A stretch of 64,000 bases of DNA, taken from assembly GCA_025403435.1 (NCBI GenBank), contig CM046338.1, positions 18,389,399 to 18,453,398 on the forward strand. Reading direction: 5' to 3'. The position numbers were made by a program, and so were the translations under genes. Position 1 is the first letter of the stretch. Every line of letters begins with the position of its first letter. The DNA is from Artocarpus heterophyllus (Eukaryota; Streptophyta; Magnoliopsida; Rosales; Moraceae). Positions 10,214 through 21,090 of the stretch are shown in pieces. The notes under the pieces are model-generated. The model saw nothing but the letters and a program-made list of their open reading frames with translations. It had not been told where the DNA came from and did not search any database.

Positions 10214-12932
10214 TGTAACGCCCCGTAATTCGGATGTCACAGATATCGTTACATACTTACATTCATACATGCTTAAATAATTAAACTCATAGATAATATC
10301 AACTCAATCGTACTATAGATTTTAAAAGTACTTAAACTTACATTACCAGGATCCATTCATACAATTTTTTTTTAAAACTTACGTTGTTTCGAAGAACATA
10401 GTTTAATTTTATTCCATAACATAATTTATTCGTTTATACTTAAATTATTCATGAATTTATTTAATAATAATTGATAATCCAATAGTAAAATCAAGACTTA
10501 TTAAAATCTCACATTAAATCACTTTGATCATCACATCTTTGAAATCCACTTATTCCCACGGTTCGGCAGGCCGAACTTGGGACTTCGGCAAGCCGAACAA
10601 CATCGGCAAACCGGAGCGTCTTCCACCGGCAGGCCGGCAGAAGCTTTGTAATTCGGACCAAAAATTTATCCAGGTTCGGCAGGCCGAAAAATAGATCGGT
10701 CGGCCGATCTTCTGGTCTTCGGCAGACCGGACACGGAGTTCGGCAGGCCATCCGAGACCAAATCTACTTTGGAAGAAAAATTTAAAACGTTCTAACTTTA
10801 CGTAAAATATAGCGGAAGATCATATTTCATAAAAAAAATGATAAAATAACTTATAAAACCATAATATAAGTATTCTTAAAAAAACTCAACATATAATATG
10901 TTCAAAATATATAATTTTATTAAATCATAAATTCATTTCTTCTTGGCGTGCTTCCGGTTACAATTCATCATTCAGTTGCTCACACGCCGTTCCATGTACT
11001 CCACCTATTCCATGACTTTCTTACCCTTATCTGCAACATGACATATAAAACATGAATAAGCTAATGCTTAGTAAGTACATAAAATTCTCACAATTTAAAA
11101 CATTTCATAAACATCATCATCATCATCATCATCATCGTATCATAAAAGTGCCTTAAGCACAATTTCATAGAAACATATCTTTCATAATATTGACCATTTT
11201 AAAATTTATTCCATATATATATTTTTTTATTCTTAAGGGCTCAAGTGTTGCACCATAAACATCATCATTGGCGCGCCGTCATGAGAGGAGAAGGGTAGCT
11301 AAGCCCAAACCAACATGACATCATAACATATCATTTTATAACATTGGGTGTGCAACACTTATTAGGTGATACATATATACATAATTTTTATACTTTGAAA
11401 CATACCATAATCATCATACATGCATAACTTTAAATCATGAAAAACTTTACATAAGAAATCCTTTAAGAAAAATCATCACAAAATCATCAGGAAAATCCTT
11501 GTAAACATATCATTAAACCTTGAAAAAGTGTCATGTTGCAGGTGAGAATGTACTTACTTTATCGATAGCTTACTTAACCTTAATATTGCACTTGGTGACG
11601 ACACCGCGGTCTCGTTGTGCTCGCTTCCTTAAGTGTCCATGCCATATATCCATTTTAAGATGCAATAAAAAAAATCAATACTTATCATAAAATATCCATA
11701 CACTCATCTCATATTTTAAATATTATTCAAAACCCTACATCTAAACATAATTATCTTTTAAATAAAACAAAACATTTCATAATCATAAAATACATCCATC
11801 TTACATACTCATACATAAGCATAATTAACAACTTTTCACGAAAACATCATTCTTTACCTATAGAATAATCATTACATTTTTCATACCTTCAAAATTAAAC
11901 AGTAACATTTTACTGTGAGGGGTAGAAGACAGAATATTCATTTTTCATAAAACGTTAAAATGACATAAAACGTGAAGAAACATCACACATAATACTCATG
12001 AGCATCATAATAAAAACACAAAACAAAACACAATACCTAGAGAGGATATTGTAGGCGAAGTTTGAAGAGGAGAACATCTTTTTACATTTACCAAAAAAAA
12101 CTGAATTCATACCTTGAAGTTTCTTCTCGAAATTCTTGAATTCACCAACGAAACAAAACTTTTTCTTTCAATATACTCAAAAATTTTCACGGGAGAGAGA
12201 AATTTCGTGAAGAAGAAAAGAAGAGGAAGATTAGAAAGTCAGAAAAATGTCTCAGACTTTTGAGAGAGAGAAAAAAAAATTAATAAAAAGAAGAAACGTT
12301 AATTAATTTTCTTTTAACGTAATAAACATAATGAGCATTCATGGCCTTCATTAAGTCAGAAAAATCTGACTGATAAGAGAGTGATTGGCGTGGGAAAGGA
12401 GGAAAAAGAAAAGGAAGGTCAAACATTATCAATCTTACCTTAAATTTACCTTCTAAAAATAGGAAACCTCTTAATATAATACAAATCTATTCCTTAAATT
12501 TCCTTAACTGATAAAAACATTCCATTATTATGCCAATTAATCACATTAATTCACCCAATTAACGTAATTAACTCAGTCATAACTCTGGAGAGATTTCTGC
12601 TGACTGTTTGTCAGCTTTGTTCGGCCTGCCGATTTTCCCTCTTCGGCCTGCCGATTTTCCCTCTTCGGCCTGCCGATCTGTCAATAAATGCCATAACATA
12701 AAACATTCACACATCATTGCATCATAAATAATCATATATTTATAATTTCACATGAACACTAGAGCACAACGATTCCATGCGGTCGTCACCTGTCACAAAT
12801 CTTGACATAAAAAAAAAAATTAGTAACATGCACATCACATATCATATCATATAACGTTATTTATTAATAACATTCCTTAATAGCGTTACTAACTTAACGT
12901 GGTCCGTTATATAAAAATAGACGGGTGTTACA
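10214..12932 (-). repeat. 5' LTR of the gypsy chromovirus
   Basis: This 2719-bp copy of the LTR at 2618-5339 carries the same GC-rich motif cluster (10560-10760), the same ATC run and the same tandem 22-bp units (12620-12676). It would supply the element's promoter. No convincing TATA box was pinned down. Confidence 0.95.
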
Positions 12933-12937
12933 CAATT

Positions 12938-13126
12938 AATCCCAATATCTGATGATATCTTTTTGAGGCTGGTTTTGAAGGACAGGCTAAGTCATTATTG
13001 CCATGGAGCAAGTTTTCTTTCATGACCACGAATATATCTGAATCTATGAACAATGTATTGGCTAAGCTAAGAGAGTTGTCGGTGTTGGAGAAAATGATTA
13101 ATAATTATTTTGAGGAGCCATTTTGA
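12938..13126 (+). pseudogene. MULE transposase relic, 3' piece
   Basis: The frame continues in phase from 2617 across the gypsy insertion: NPNI, two stops, YLFEAGFEGQAKSLLPWS, then FMTTNISESMNNVLAKLREL and a stop at 13124-13126. The 'TTNI-ESMN' block is a hallmark of Mutator-like element transposases. The stops show that it was already dead, and no terminal inverted repeats were found. Confidence 0.7.
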
Positions 13127-13763
13127 GACATAATTTTTAGTAGGGTCTACTCTGTTAATTTAACGGGTCTTGGCAGATTTGTATTCTTCGTCACGAGCAG
13201 ATCGAAATCATATATTTATATGCTCAAAACGGTAATCGGGTGAATGAAAAATTGATGCTCAAAGTGTGCGCATTGACGTTTGAATTTTGTTGAAAAGAAA
13301 CCTAAATGTGAAGTCCTATATTGGTTAGGCATTAAAGCTTTATATGATTTTTAAGTAGTTACGCTTTTATGTTTGGGTAAGATGTTATACCTAAGAGGCT
13401 CTCTCACGTGCACGGGTGCAAATCACGACCCCGGTAGGTTAGGGACCCAATGTGTGCACCCATGACGTAGGCAATGTGAATGACAGGCTTGTTGTGCTTG
13501 CCTTGTGCGGGCTACATCTTAGTGTAACGTGATCCTTATCGTACTATTTGATATTCGTCGTTGCACTTGCCTTGTGCAGGCTACATCTTGCAAACTTTTA
13601 TCGTGCTTAGTGTAACGTGATCCTCACGTGCCTCACCACCTTTTTGTACTATTTGATATTCAATTTGAAGGTCAAAGAGATGATCGGTTTGAAGGTTGAA
13701 GAGATGACCGTTTAAAGAATTTAACAGAGCAGTCTAGGTTTATATGAAAGATAAATTTCATTC
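13127..13763. other. Non-coding stretch with short local duplications
   Basis: No gene is seen. A segment of about 30 bp around 'cttgccttgtgcgggctacatctt' words occurs twice (about 13497-13532 and 13567-13590), followed by a 'tagtgtaacgtgatcct' word each time. The part from about 13587 to 13770 recurs at about 20918-21090 on the other side of the copia relic. Confidence 0.55.
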
Positions 13764-13770
13764 TTGTGCA
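13587..13770. repeat. Direct repeat flanking the copia relic, left copy
   Basis: It shares the words 'cttgcaaacttttatc', 'tagtgtaacgtgatcct', 'tactatttgatatt' and 'tgatcggtttgaaggttgaag' in the same order and spacing with 20918-21090. Identity is high but not perfect. It is far too long for a target duplication. Confidence 0.7.
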
Positions 13771-14194
13771 AAAACAAACCCTAATATTGCACAAACATAC
13801 TGCCAAGATCTTTGAACTATATGATTTTCACATAACAATAATTAAAGAAGAAGACGTACCTTGATCTATAATAAAGACTTGATGAGAATGATTTATCACA
13901 AGAGGCCTTTGAAGAAAACTGTGTTTCTCTCCCTTAACCACTCTTAGTTTTTGACAGAATACTTTTCTTGATGGAGAGAAAAATATATCGTTAATGGGTA
14001 GAGAAAGGACCAGTTTCTATAAGGATCCTTTTATAACCCACATACCATAATGTGTGCAGTAAATAGAAAATATATCCTTTATGAGCAATAGGATTTTGAT
14101 ACTTAATAATTATTAAACCATAATTATTGTTCTTTAATTAAATAAAAACACCAATGGGAATATGACACATGGACCACAATTAAAATATTTAACA
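13764..14194 (-). repeat. Probable 3' LTR of the copia relic
   Basis: On the minus strand the LTR starts TGTTAAATATTTT directly after the polypurine tract GACCAAGTGGGAGAA (14195-14209). Inside it, TTATAAAAGG (about 14027-14036) is a good TATA box. The outer end is uncertain. TTTTGCACA, ending at 13764, is a guess, as there is no second LTR to compare with. Confidence 0.55.
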
Positions 14195-14590
14195 TTCTCC
14201 CACTTGGTCTATCTGACACTATCCAACTTCTTGGTTTAATAATAAAACATAATGCACAAAATATAAATTAAATCCCTTTGAAAATTGGTCAAATCATAAA
14301 TCACTATTAAGTAAAAACTAATAAGGATCATAGCGGTTGTATGTCATTAGATCGACATAGTCCTTTTATGTATCACAATATCAGCTCTATACTTAATATG
14401 ACCTGTAATGAGAGATATATCATAATAGTCCAACAATAATATATTTGTCAGAGACAAATCCTGTTATATTAACATAATTCATTCATGTATATACAACAAC
14501 TAATACAATGAAATAGGATGCATTAAAATATCAGAAACACAAATTAATTGAGCTCAGAGTGTCAAATACATAAAGAACATAAAACATCAT

Positions 14591-15286
14591 TGTTGAGGGA
14601 AATCTTTACGATGAGAAAACCGTTTGAAGTTCATACCCTTTTTAAACCAAGCACCCGATCAGGTTGGCTGAAAAGTCCAATCCGACCCGACCAAGGACTC
14701 GTCCGACCAGGGCAGGATCTGTCCAACCAAGGACCCGTTCGACCAGGGACCCATACGACCAGGACAAGATCCATCCAACCAGGGACCCGTCCGACCAGGA
14801 CAGGATCCATCCAACCAGAGACCCGTCCAACTAGGACAGGATGTATCTGACCAGGACCGTCCGAGCAGGATCTGCCAACTTACCCAAAGACCACCACGTG
14901 GCACCATCTCAACCCTCAGTTGGGCAATCCTCCTTATTCGGAGATCATGACACCTGTCGCTGGACAGTTGGGTTACGGACCAAACCGGTCCATACCCAGA
15001 TCCAAGCTAAACTCTATAAATAGGAGCATCAACTCCACCACAAAGGTACGGGCATTCTTCCCTTGCCTACTCTACCTCTCCCTTAGCTCTTCCTGGTCAG
15101 AACACTGACTTGAGCGTCGGAGTGTCCTTGGCAGGCACCAAACCGGTGTCCCCTTACTCTGAGGCATTCTCTCCTCTTGTAGATCCGACCAGACTAGGCC
15201 GAGCCAGGCAAAACAGGAGACAGAACAAGGAACCTGACCACCGTGCGTCCCCGCACATGGTGTTGTGCCAAACTCAGGCATCAACA
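14591..15286 (+). repeat. 5' LTR of the nested element
   Basis: It is 696 bp long. It contains a GC-rich block of short tandem subunits around 'gtccgaccagg' and 'aggacaggatcc' (about 14680-14870), a TATA box 'ctctataaatag' near 15010, and ends in caggcatcaaca. It is clearly diverged from the right LTR, so the element is older than the gypsy element next door. Confidence 0.9.
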
Positions 15287-15359
15287 TTTAGTGCTAAAAT
15301 GAGGGCCTTGCGCCTTTCCAACAGCCTTAGCTCTTCCCCCCAGACATTCCCTAGATGAA

Positions 15360-16820
15360 CGACCAAGACCCAAGGTCCAGGACGAAGAGTCCGACTAGGT
15401 CCGAGAAGGTTACGGCTGACCAGAGAAGACCAGGTCCAGGCTACGGCCAACAAGGTCCAAGACGAAGAGTCCGACCAGGTCCGAGAAGGTTACGGCCGGC
15501 CAGAGAAGGCCAGGTCCAGGCTACGACAGACCAGGTCTAGGACGAAGAGTCCAAGCAGGCTACGACCGAGACCCAAGGTCTAGGACGAAGAGTCTGACCA
15601 AGTTTGAGAAGGTTACGGCCGACCAGAGAAGGCCAGGTCCAGGCTACGGCCAACCAAGTCCAGGACAAAGAGTCCAACCAGGCTATGACCGAGACCCAAG
15701 GTCCCGGACGAAGAGTTTGACCAGGTCTAAGAAGGTTACGACAGACTAGAGAAGGCCAGGTCTAGGCTACGGCCGACCAAGTCCAGGACAAAGAGTCCAA
15801 GTAGGCTACAATCGAGACCCAAGGTCTAAGACGAAGAGTCCGACCAGGTCCAAGACGAAGAGTCCGACCAGGTCCAAGAAGATTACGGCCTACCAGAGAG
15901 GCCAGGTCCAGGCTTCGGCCGACCAGGTCTAGAATGAAGAGTCCAACCAGGCTACAACCGAGACCTAAGGTCCAGGATGAAGAGTCCGACTAGGTTCGAG
16001 AAGGTTACGACCGACCAGAGAAGGCTAGGTTCAGGCTACGGTCGACTAGGTCCAGGATGAAGAGTCCAAGCAAGCTACGACCGAGACCCAAGGTCCAGGA
16101 CGAAGAGTCCAACTAGGTTTGAAAAGGTTACGGTCAACCAGAGAAGGCCAGATCTAGGACGAAGAGTCCAAGCAGGCCACGACCGAGACCCAAGGTCTAG
16201 GACAAAGAGTCTCACCAGGTTCGAGCAGGTTACGGTCGACCCGAGAAGGCCAAGTCTAGGACGAAGAGTCCAAGCAGGCAATGACCAAGACCCAAGGTCC
16301 TGGGCGAAGAGTCTGACCAGGTTAGAGAAGGTTATAACCAACTAGAGAAGGCTAGGTCCAGGCTACGGCCGACCAGGTCCAGGACGAAGAGTCTAAGCAG
16401 GCTATGATCGAGACCCAAGGTGTAGGACGAACAGTCCGACCAGGTCCGATAAGCTTACGGCCGACCAGAGAGGCAGGTCCGAGAAGCTTACGGCCGACCA
16501 GAGAGGCCAGGTCTAAGCTACGGTTGACTAGGTCTAGGACGAAGAGTCCAAGCAGGCTACGACCGAGACCCAAGGTCTGGGACAAAGAGTCCGATCAAGT
16601 CCGGGACAAAGAGTCCGATTAGGTCCGAGAAGGTTACGGCCGACCAGAGAAGGCTAGGTCCAGGCTATGGCAGACTAGGTCTAGGACGAAGAGTTCAAGC
16701 AGGCTACGACTGAGACCTAAGGTCCAAGACGAAGAGTCTAATCATGTCCGAGAAGGTTACGGTCGACTAGAGAAGGCCAGGTCTAAGCTACGGCTGACTA
16801 GGTCTAGGATGAAGAGTCCT
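15360..16820 (+). repeat. Degenerate tandem array, unit about 123 bp
   Basis: The marker word 'gagacccaaggt' and its variants recur at about 15568, 15691, 15814, 15960, 16083, 16185, 16287, 16410, 16565 and 16711. Spacings are mostly 123 bp, with 102, 146 and 155 variants that fit loss or gain of sub-blocks. Within each unit 'aggacgaagagtcc', 'gagaaggttacggcc' and 'gaccagagaaggccagg' repeat. The block is GC-rich against an AT-rich background. It has no credible coding frame. Confidence 0.88.
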
Positions 16821-16907
16821 AGAAGGATATGCTCACAAAAAATATTTCCCAACCACATCAAGACTTTGGTGTTGATGACCTTCATTACCAAAGTCTTGGG
16901 GGACTAC

Positions 16908-17622
16908 TATTGAGGGAAATCTTTACGATGAGAACACGGTCTGAAGTTCATACCTTCTTTCAATCAAGCACCCAATCAGATTGGCTGAAAAGTCCAATCC
17001 GACCAGGACAGGATTTGTCTGACCAGGACAAGAACTGTCCGACCAGGGGCCTGTCGGACCAGGACAGGATCCGTCCGACCAGGGACTCGTCCAACCAAGA
17101 TAGGATCCGTCCAACTAGGGACCCGTCTGACCAGGACTGGATCTATCCAACTAGGATCCGTCTGACCAAGACAAGATCTATCCGACCAGGACCGTCCGAG
17201 CAGGATCTGTCTGACTTACCCAAAGACCACTACGTGGCACCATCTCAACCCTCAGTTGGGCAATCCTCCTTCTCCGGAGATCATGACACCTGTCGTTGGA
17301 CACCTGGGTTACGGACCAAACCGGTCCATACCCGGATCCAAGCTAAACTCTATAAGTAGGAGTATCAACTTCACCACAAATGCATTGGCATTCTTCCCTT
17401 GCCTACTCTACCTCTCCCTTAGCTCTTCCCGGTCAGAATACTGACTTGAGTGTCGAAGTATCCTTGGCAAGCACCAAATCGGTGTCCCCTTACTTCGACA
17501 CCTTCTCTCCTCTTGTAGATCCGACTAGACTAGGCCAAGCCAGGCAAAACAGGAGACAAAACAGGAAACCTGACCATTGTGCATCCCCGCACGTGGTGTT
17601 GTGCCAAACTCAGGCATCAACA
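16908..17622 (+). repeat. 3' LTR of the nested element
   Basis: It is 715 bp and pairs with 14591-15286. It begins TATTGAGGG, so the canonical TG terminus has mutated to TA. A matching TATA region 'ctctataagtag' lies near 17348. It ends caggcatcaaca, followed by the ATCAT duplication. Confidence 0.9.
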
Positions 17623-17627
17623 ATCAT

Positions 17628-19350
17628 CATAATGTCAATAATGGTTTTCAATAACGCCCATTCTATCGACTTGTGAATTAAATGTCTTTGGTGGCAACCT
17701 TTTTGTCAACAGATTCGTAATCACGAGATTGGTACTAATGTATTCGATTGATACTCTTTGTTTCTAAACTTCCTCTTTAACGACAAAGTATTTCAATTCC
17801 ATATGTTTAGCACCCCTTGAATACTTGTTGTTTTTTAGAGAAAAAGACTACTACAGAATTATCACAATAAATTTTCAACGGCTTACCAATGCTGTTGACG
17901 ATTCTAAGTTGTTCTACAGCCATAATCCTATGCCACAAACTTAGCTTCCATAGTAGATGTAGCGATGACAGACTGCTTCACACTCTTCTATGAAACTACT
18001 CCTCCAGGTAAAAGGAACAAGTAGCCAAATGTGGATTTTCTTATATCAACACATCCAACATAATCTGAATCTGAATATCCTATCACCTCAAGATGATCGG
18101 ATCTCCTGTAAGTGAGCATGTGATCTTTTGTTCCTTATAAGTATCTTAACACCTTCTTTGTAACTTTCCCATGACCCAATCCTAGATTACTTTGATATCT
18201 ACCCAGCATTCTAACAGCAAAATTGATGCCTGGCCTAGTACAGGTTTGAGCATACATCAAGCACTAATGATAGAAGCATATGGAATCTGTTCCATTTCTT
18301 TACGGTCCAATTCATTCTTTGGACATTGCATAAGGCTCAATTTGTCTCCTTTCTGAATAGGAACAACACTTGCAGAGCACCTTATCCATCTTAAATCTCT
18401 CTAGAACTTTGTTAATATATGCTTTCTGAGACAATCCTAACAATCCCTATGATCTATCACAGAATATTTTAATTCCAATCATGTAGGATGCCTCACCCAT
18501 ATCTTTTATTTCAAAGTTCTTAGAAAGGAATTTCTTAGTCTCATGTAATAAGCCAAGATCATTAATAGCAAGCAAAATGTCACCAACATACAAAATTAGA
18601 ATTATGATTTTGCTCCTACTGACTTTCAGATATATACATCAAACAACAATTTTCTCCTTAAATCCAAAGGAAGTGATAATATTATTGAACTTGAGAAACC
18701 ATTGTCGGGAAGCTAGCTTAAGTCTCTATATTGACTTCTTAAGTTTATACACTATGTGTTCCTTTCCTTTAATAACAAAACCCTCAGGTTGGTTCATATA
18801 GACTTCTTCCTCTAAATTCTCATTTAGAAAGGCTGGTTTCATATCCATTTGGTGAAGTTCTAAATCATAATGAGCTACCAATGCTATGATAATTCTAAAT
18901 GAGTCCTTTTTTGAAACAGAAGAAAAGGTCTCTTTGTAGTTAACGCTGTCTTTCTGAGTGAAACTTTTGGTAGCAAGTCTAGCTTTATGTCATTCGATAC
19001 TGCCTTTAGAGTCACGCTTGGTCTTAAAGACCCATTTACACCTATCTCTTTTATAACCTTTAGGCAATTCAACAAGATTTCAAACTTTATTGTGATCCAT
19101 TAATTTCATCTCTTCTTTTATAGCGTCTAACCACTCAATAGAATCATTACTTTTCATGGCTTGTGAAAATGAAACTAGATCATCATCAATTCCTAAGTCA
19201 AATTTTGACTCTTGTAGATAAATCACATAATCATATGGGATAGCAGATCTTTTTTATCTTTCAAACCTTCTTAATACCACGTCTTGTGGTTCATCTACTA
19301 TGGGTTCACTGGTAGTAGCTTTATTATGGGGTGTTTCATCATTCATTTGT
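17628..19350 (-). pseudogene. Copia pol relic: reverse transcriptase and RNase H
   Basis: Minus-strand frames with stops and shifts show copia RT blocks: DSFRIIIALVAHYDLELHQM, LNENLEEEVYMNQPEGF, and near 18570-18600 ILYVGDILLA in place of the usual YVDD. RNase H pieces (GYLFLLPGGVVS, KLPPKTF-like end, DRMGVIENHYD) run up to 17628. The loss of one YVDD aspartate and the many stops show that it cannot work. Confidence 0.85.
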
Positions 19351-19753
19351 TGTTCTTATGTAGGTTGTCTAAATTTTCAACAACTGTGGGAACAACAACT
19401 TGAGAAGAAGTTTTAGGCAAAGGAATCTCTGCCTTAGCTTCTTGAATTTCCACTTTACGTGGTTCCACACTCCCACTGATTTCACCATTTTCAATGAACT
19501 TTGCATTTCCAGTTTCAATAATTCTCATACTATGGCCAGGAAAATAAAATCTAAACCCTTTAGATTTTTCAGGATAACCAATCTTGAATCCAGTTTCTTT
19601 TCATGTGGATTATAAATTATTTCTTCAGCCGGGGCAACCCCAAACATGCAGGTGCCTTAAACTAGGTTTTTTTCCTGTCCACAGTTCAAAAGGAGTCTTT
19701 GAAACTGCCTTACTCGGAACCCTGTTTAACAAATACATGGCAGTTTTAAGAGC

Positions 19754-20560
19754 CTACATCCACAATGATAAGGGTAAAAAAAAATAACTTAACATACTCC
19801 TAACCATATCTATTAAAGAACGATTACGCTTTTCTATAATACCATTTTGTTCTGGTGTACTTGGCATTGTGTATTGAGCACATATGCCATGCTTTTCAAG
19901 AAATTTAGCAAATGGGCCAGGGCGTTGTCTAATTTCATCGTACCTTCCATAATATTCACCACCTCTATCAGACCTGATAATTTTCACCTTTTTATCTAAT
20001 TGTCTTTCAACCTCAACAATAAACACATCTAAAGCATTTACAGATTGAGTTTTCTCATGCAACAAATAGATATATCCATAACATGAAAAGTCATCAATAA
20101 TGGTAATAAAATACTTTTCTCTACCAAAGGATGGAACATCAAAAGGCCCACATATGTCAGTGTGTATAAGTTTAAGGAGCTATGTGCTTCTTGTGGCCTT
20201 CTTGTTAATTGTGTGTTTTCCCTTAATACAATCCACACAAATACCAAAATCAATAAAATCCAAATCAAGAAGGATTTTATTCTTTGCCAATCTTTGTATT
20301 CTTTCTTTGGATAAGTGACCCAAACGTTTATGCCATAAGTAAGCTGAACTTTCATCCACTAAACCACGTTTAGTACCAACATTATGATGCAAATTCAATA
20401 GAGTCTCAGCAAAAAGATTATCAAGCTTTAATTTATATAAACCATCACAAAGAACACCAGAACCAATAAAATGATTATCCTTAAACAAACTGCAACATCC
20501 ATTTCCAAACTTACAAGAATATCCTGTGTGAAGTTTTGACAAAGAAATTAAATTACGAGA
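19754..20560 (-). pseudogene. Copia pol relic: gag-pre-integrase and integrase core
   Basis: The segment 20542-20180 carries the HHCC-type pre-integrase region, with YLWHKRLGHLSKERIQRLAK and CVDCIKGKHT. The segment 20065-19754 carries the integrase core, with KIIRSDRGGEY (second catalytic Asp) and STPEQNGIIEKRN (catalytic Glu). The first catalytic Asp lies upstream in LIHTDICGPFD, in a shifted frame. The two open pieces are separated by a frameshift near 20100-20180. Confidence 0.87.
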
Positions 20561-20689
20561 AACAGAAGGAACATTAAAAGTTTGAAAAAGATCTAAATGA
20601 TGTCCAGTGTCTTAAATCAAATGATAAGTTCCGATGACTTCAACTGGAGCTTTGACTCGGTTCCCCATAAGCACAAATTTTTCATATTT

Positions 20690-20918
20690 ATTTATGGTTT
20701 AGGTCATAAGGAATCCTTGCGTCGTATTTGAAATATGAGTGGTACAACCAGAATTAATCCACCAAGTATTATGAGGAACTTCTACCAAATTTGATTTGAA
20801 ACATACGAAAGCACTAGGCTTACCTTTACTTTCAAATCATGTCTTACGTTTCAGGCAGTCTTTCTTGTAGTGTACAGGCTTTCCACAGAAATGGCACACA
20901 TCTTTCTTTTGTTTGTCT
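20690..20918 (-). pseudogene. Copia relic: gag zinc knuckle and protease
   Basis: In one minus-strand frame QKKDVCHFCGKPVHYKKDC gives the CCHC knuckle at about 20905-20845. WWINSGCTTHIS at about 20765-20730 is the protease active site, with Asn where the catalytic Asp of D-S/T-G should be. Upstream gag sequence is missing; the frame ends where the direct repeat begins. Confidence 0.8.
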
Positions 20919-21090
20919 TGCAAACTTTTATCATGCTTAGTGTAACGTGATCCTCGCATGCCTCACCGCCTTTTCGTACTATTTGATATTTGGTTTGAAG
21001 GTTGAAGAGATGATCGGTTTGAAGGTTGAAGAAATGACCATATAAAGAATTTAACATAGAGCAGTCTGGGTTTATGAAGGTAAATCTTCT
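20918..21090. repeat. Direct repeat flanking the copia relic, right copy
   Basis: This is a near copy of 13587-13770, in the same orientation, abutting the truncated copia gag. It probably marks a deletion or recombination junction. Confidence 0.7.

Larger units (their letters stand above)
2618..12932 (-). mobile_element. Ty3/gypsy chromovirus LTR retrotransposon (Tekay/Del-like), full length with broken pol
   Basis: The element reads on the minus strand: 5' LTR 10214-12932, primer-binding site, gag, pol (protease, RT, RNase H, integrase, remnant chromodomain), polypurine tract, 3' LTR 2618-5339. The LTRs begin TGTAACACCC and end GGGGCGTTACA on that strand. A perfect 5-bp target duplication CAATT flanks it (2613-2617 and 12933-12937). 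By eye the LTRs differ at roughly 30 positions in 2.7 kb, about 1%, which implies a recent insertion. LTR length, the initiator-Met primer site and the chromodomain point to the Tekay/Del group. Coding is damaged by a frameshift at the gag/pol join, an in-frame stop between RNase H and integrase, and a frameshift plus stop in the chromodomain. Confidence 0.95.
14591..17622 (+). mobile_element. Non-coding LTR retrotransposon nested in the copia relic
   Basis: A 3.0 kb element lies in plus orientation with LTRs at 14591-15286 and 16908-17622, ends TGTTGA...TCAACA, and a perfect 5-bp target duplication ATCAT (14586-14590 and 17623-17627). The interior (1.6 kb) encodes no protein and is mainly an array of about 123-bp repeats. 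A possible primer site follows the left LTR (tttagtgctaaaatgagggcc is longer than 20 bases, so only its first part, tttagtgctaaaatg, is quoted). A purine tract (cttgggggact) precedes the right LTR. It resembles non-autonomous derivatives of Tat-type gypsy elements, which often carry internal tandem repeats; that assignment is inference. Confidence 0.9.
13764..20918 (-). mobile_element. Ty1/copia retrotransposon relic, 5'-truncated and split by a nested element
   Basis: Minus-strand order is: gag zinc knuckle (about 20910-20840), protease (about 20765-20700), gag-pre-integrase (20542-20180), integrase core (20065-19754), RT (about 19300-18000), RNase H (to about 17628), then after the nested insertion the 3' UTR, polypurine tract (14195-14209) and 3' LTR (about 13764-14194). 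No 5' LTR or capsid-coding gag remains: the right end breaks off just before the zinc knuckle into repeat sequence. There are many stops and frameshifts, and key catalytic residues are replaced. It is closely related to the copia fragment at 43.4-45.9 kb. Confidence 0.88.

Noticed and set aside
14548..17444. Several open frames with repeated 'RPTR' or 'DQDRIRPTR' motifs
   Set aside because: They arise from the tandem GC-rich units of a non-coding LTR element; every reading frame gives a similar repeat peptide.
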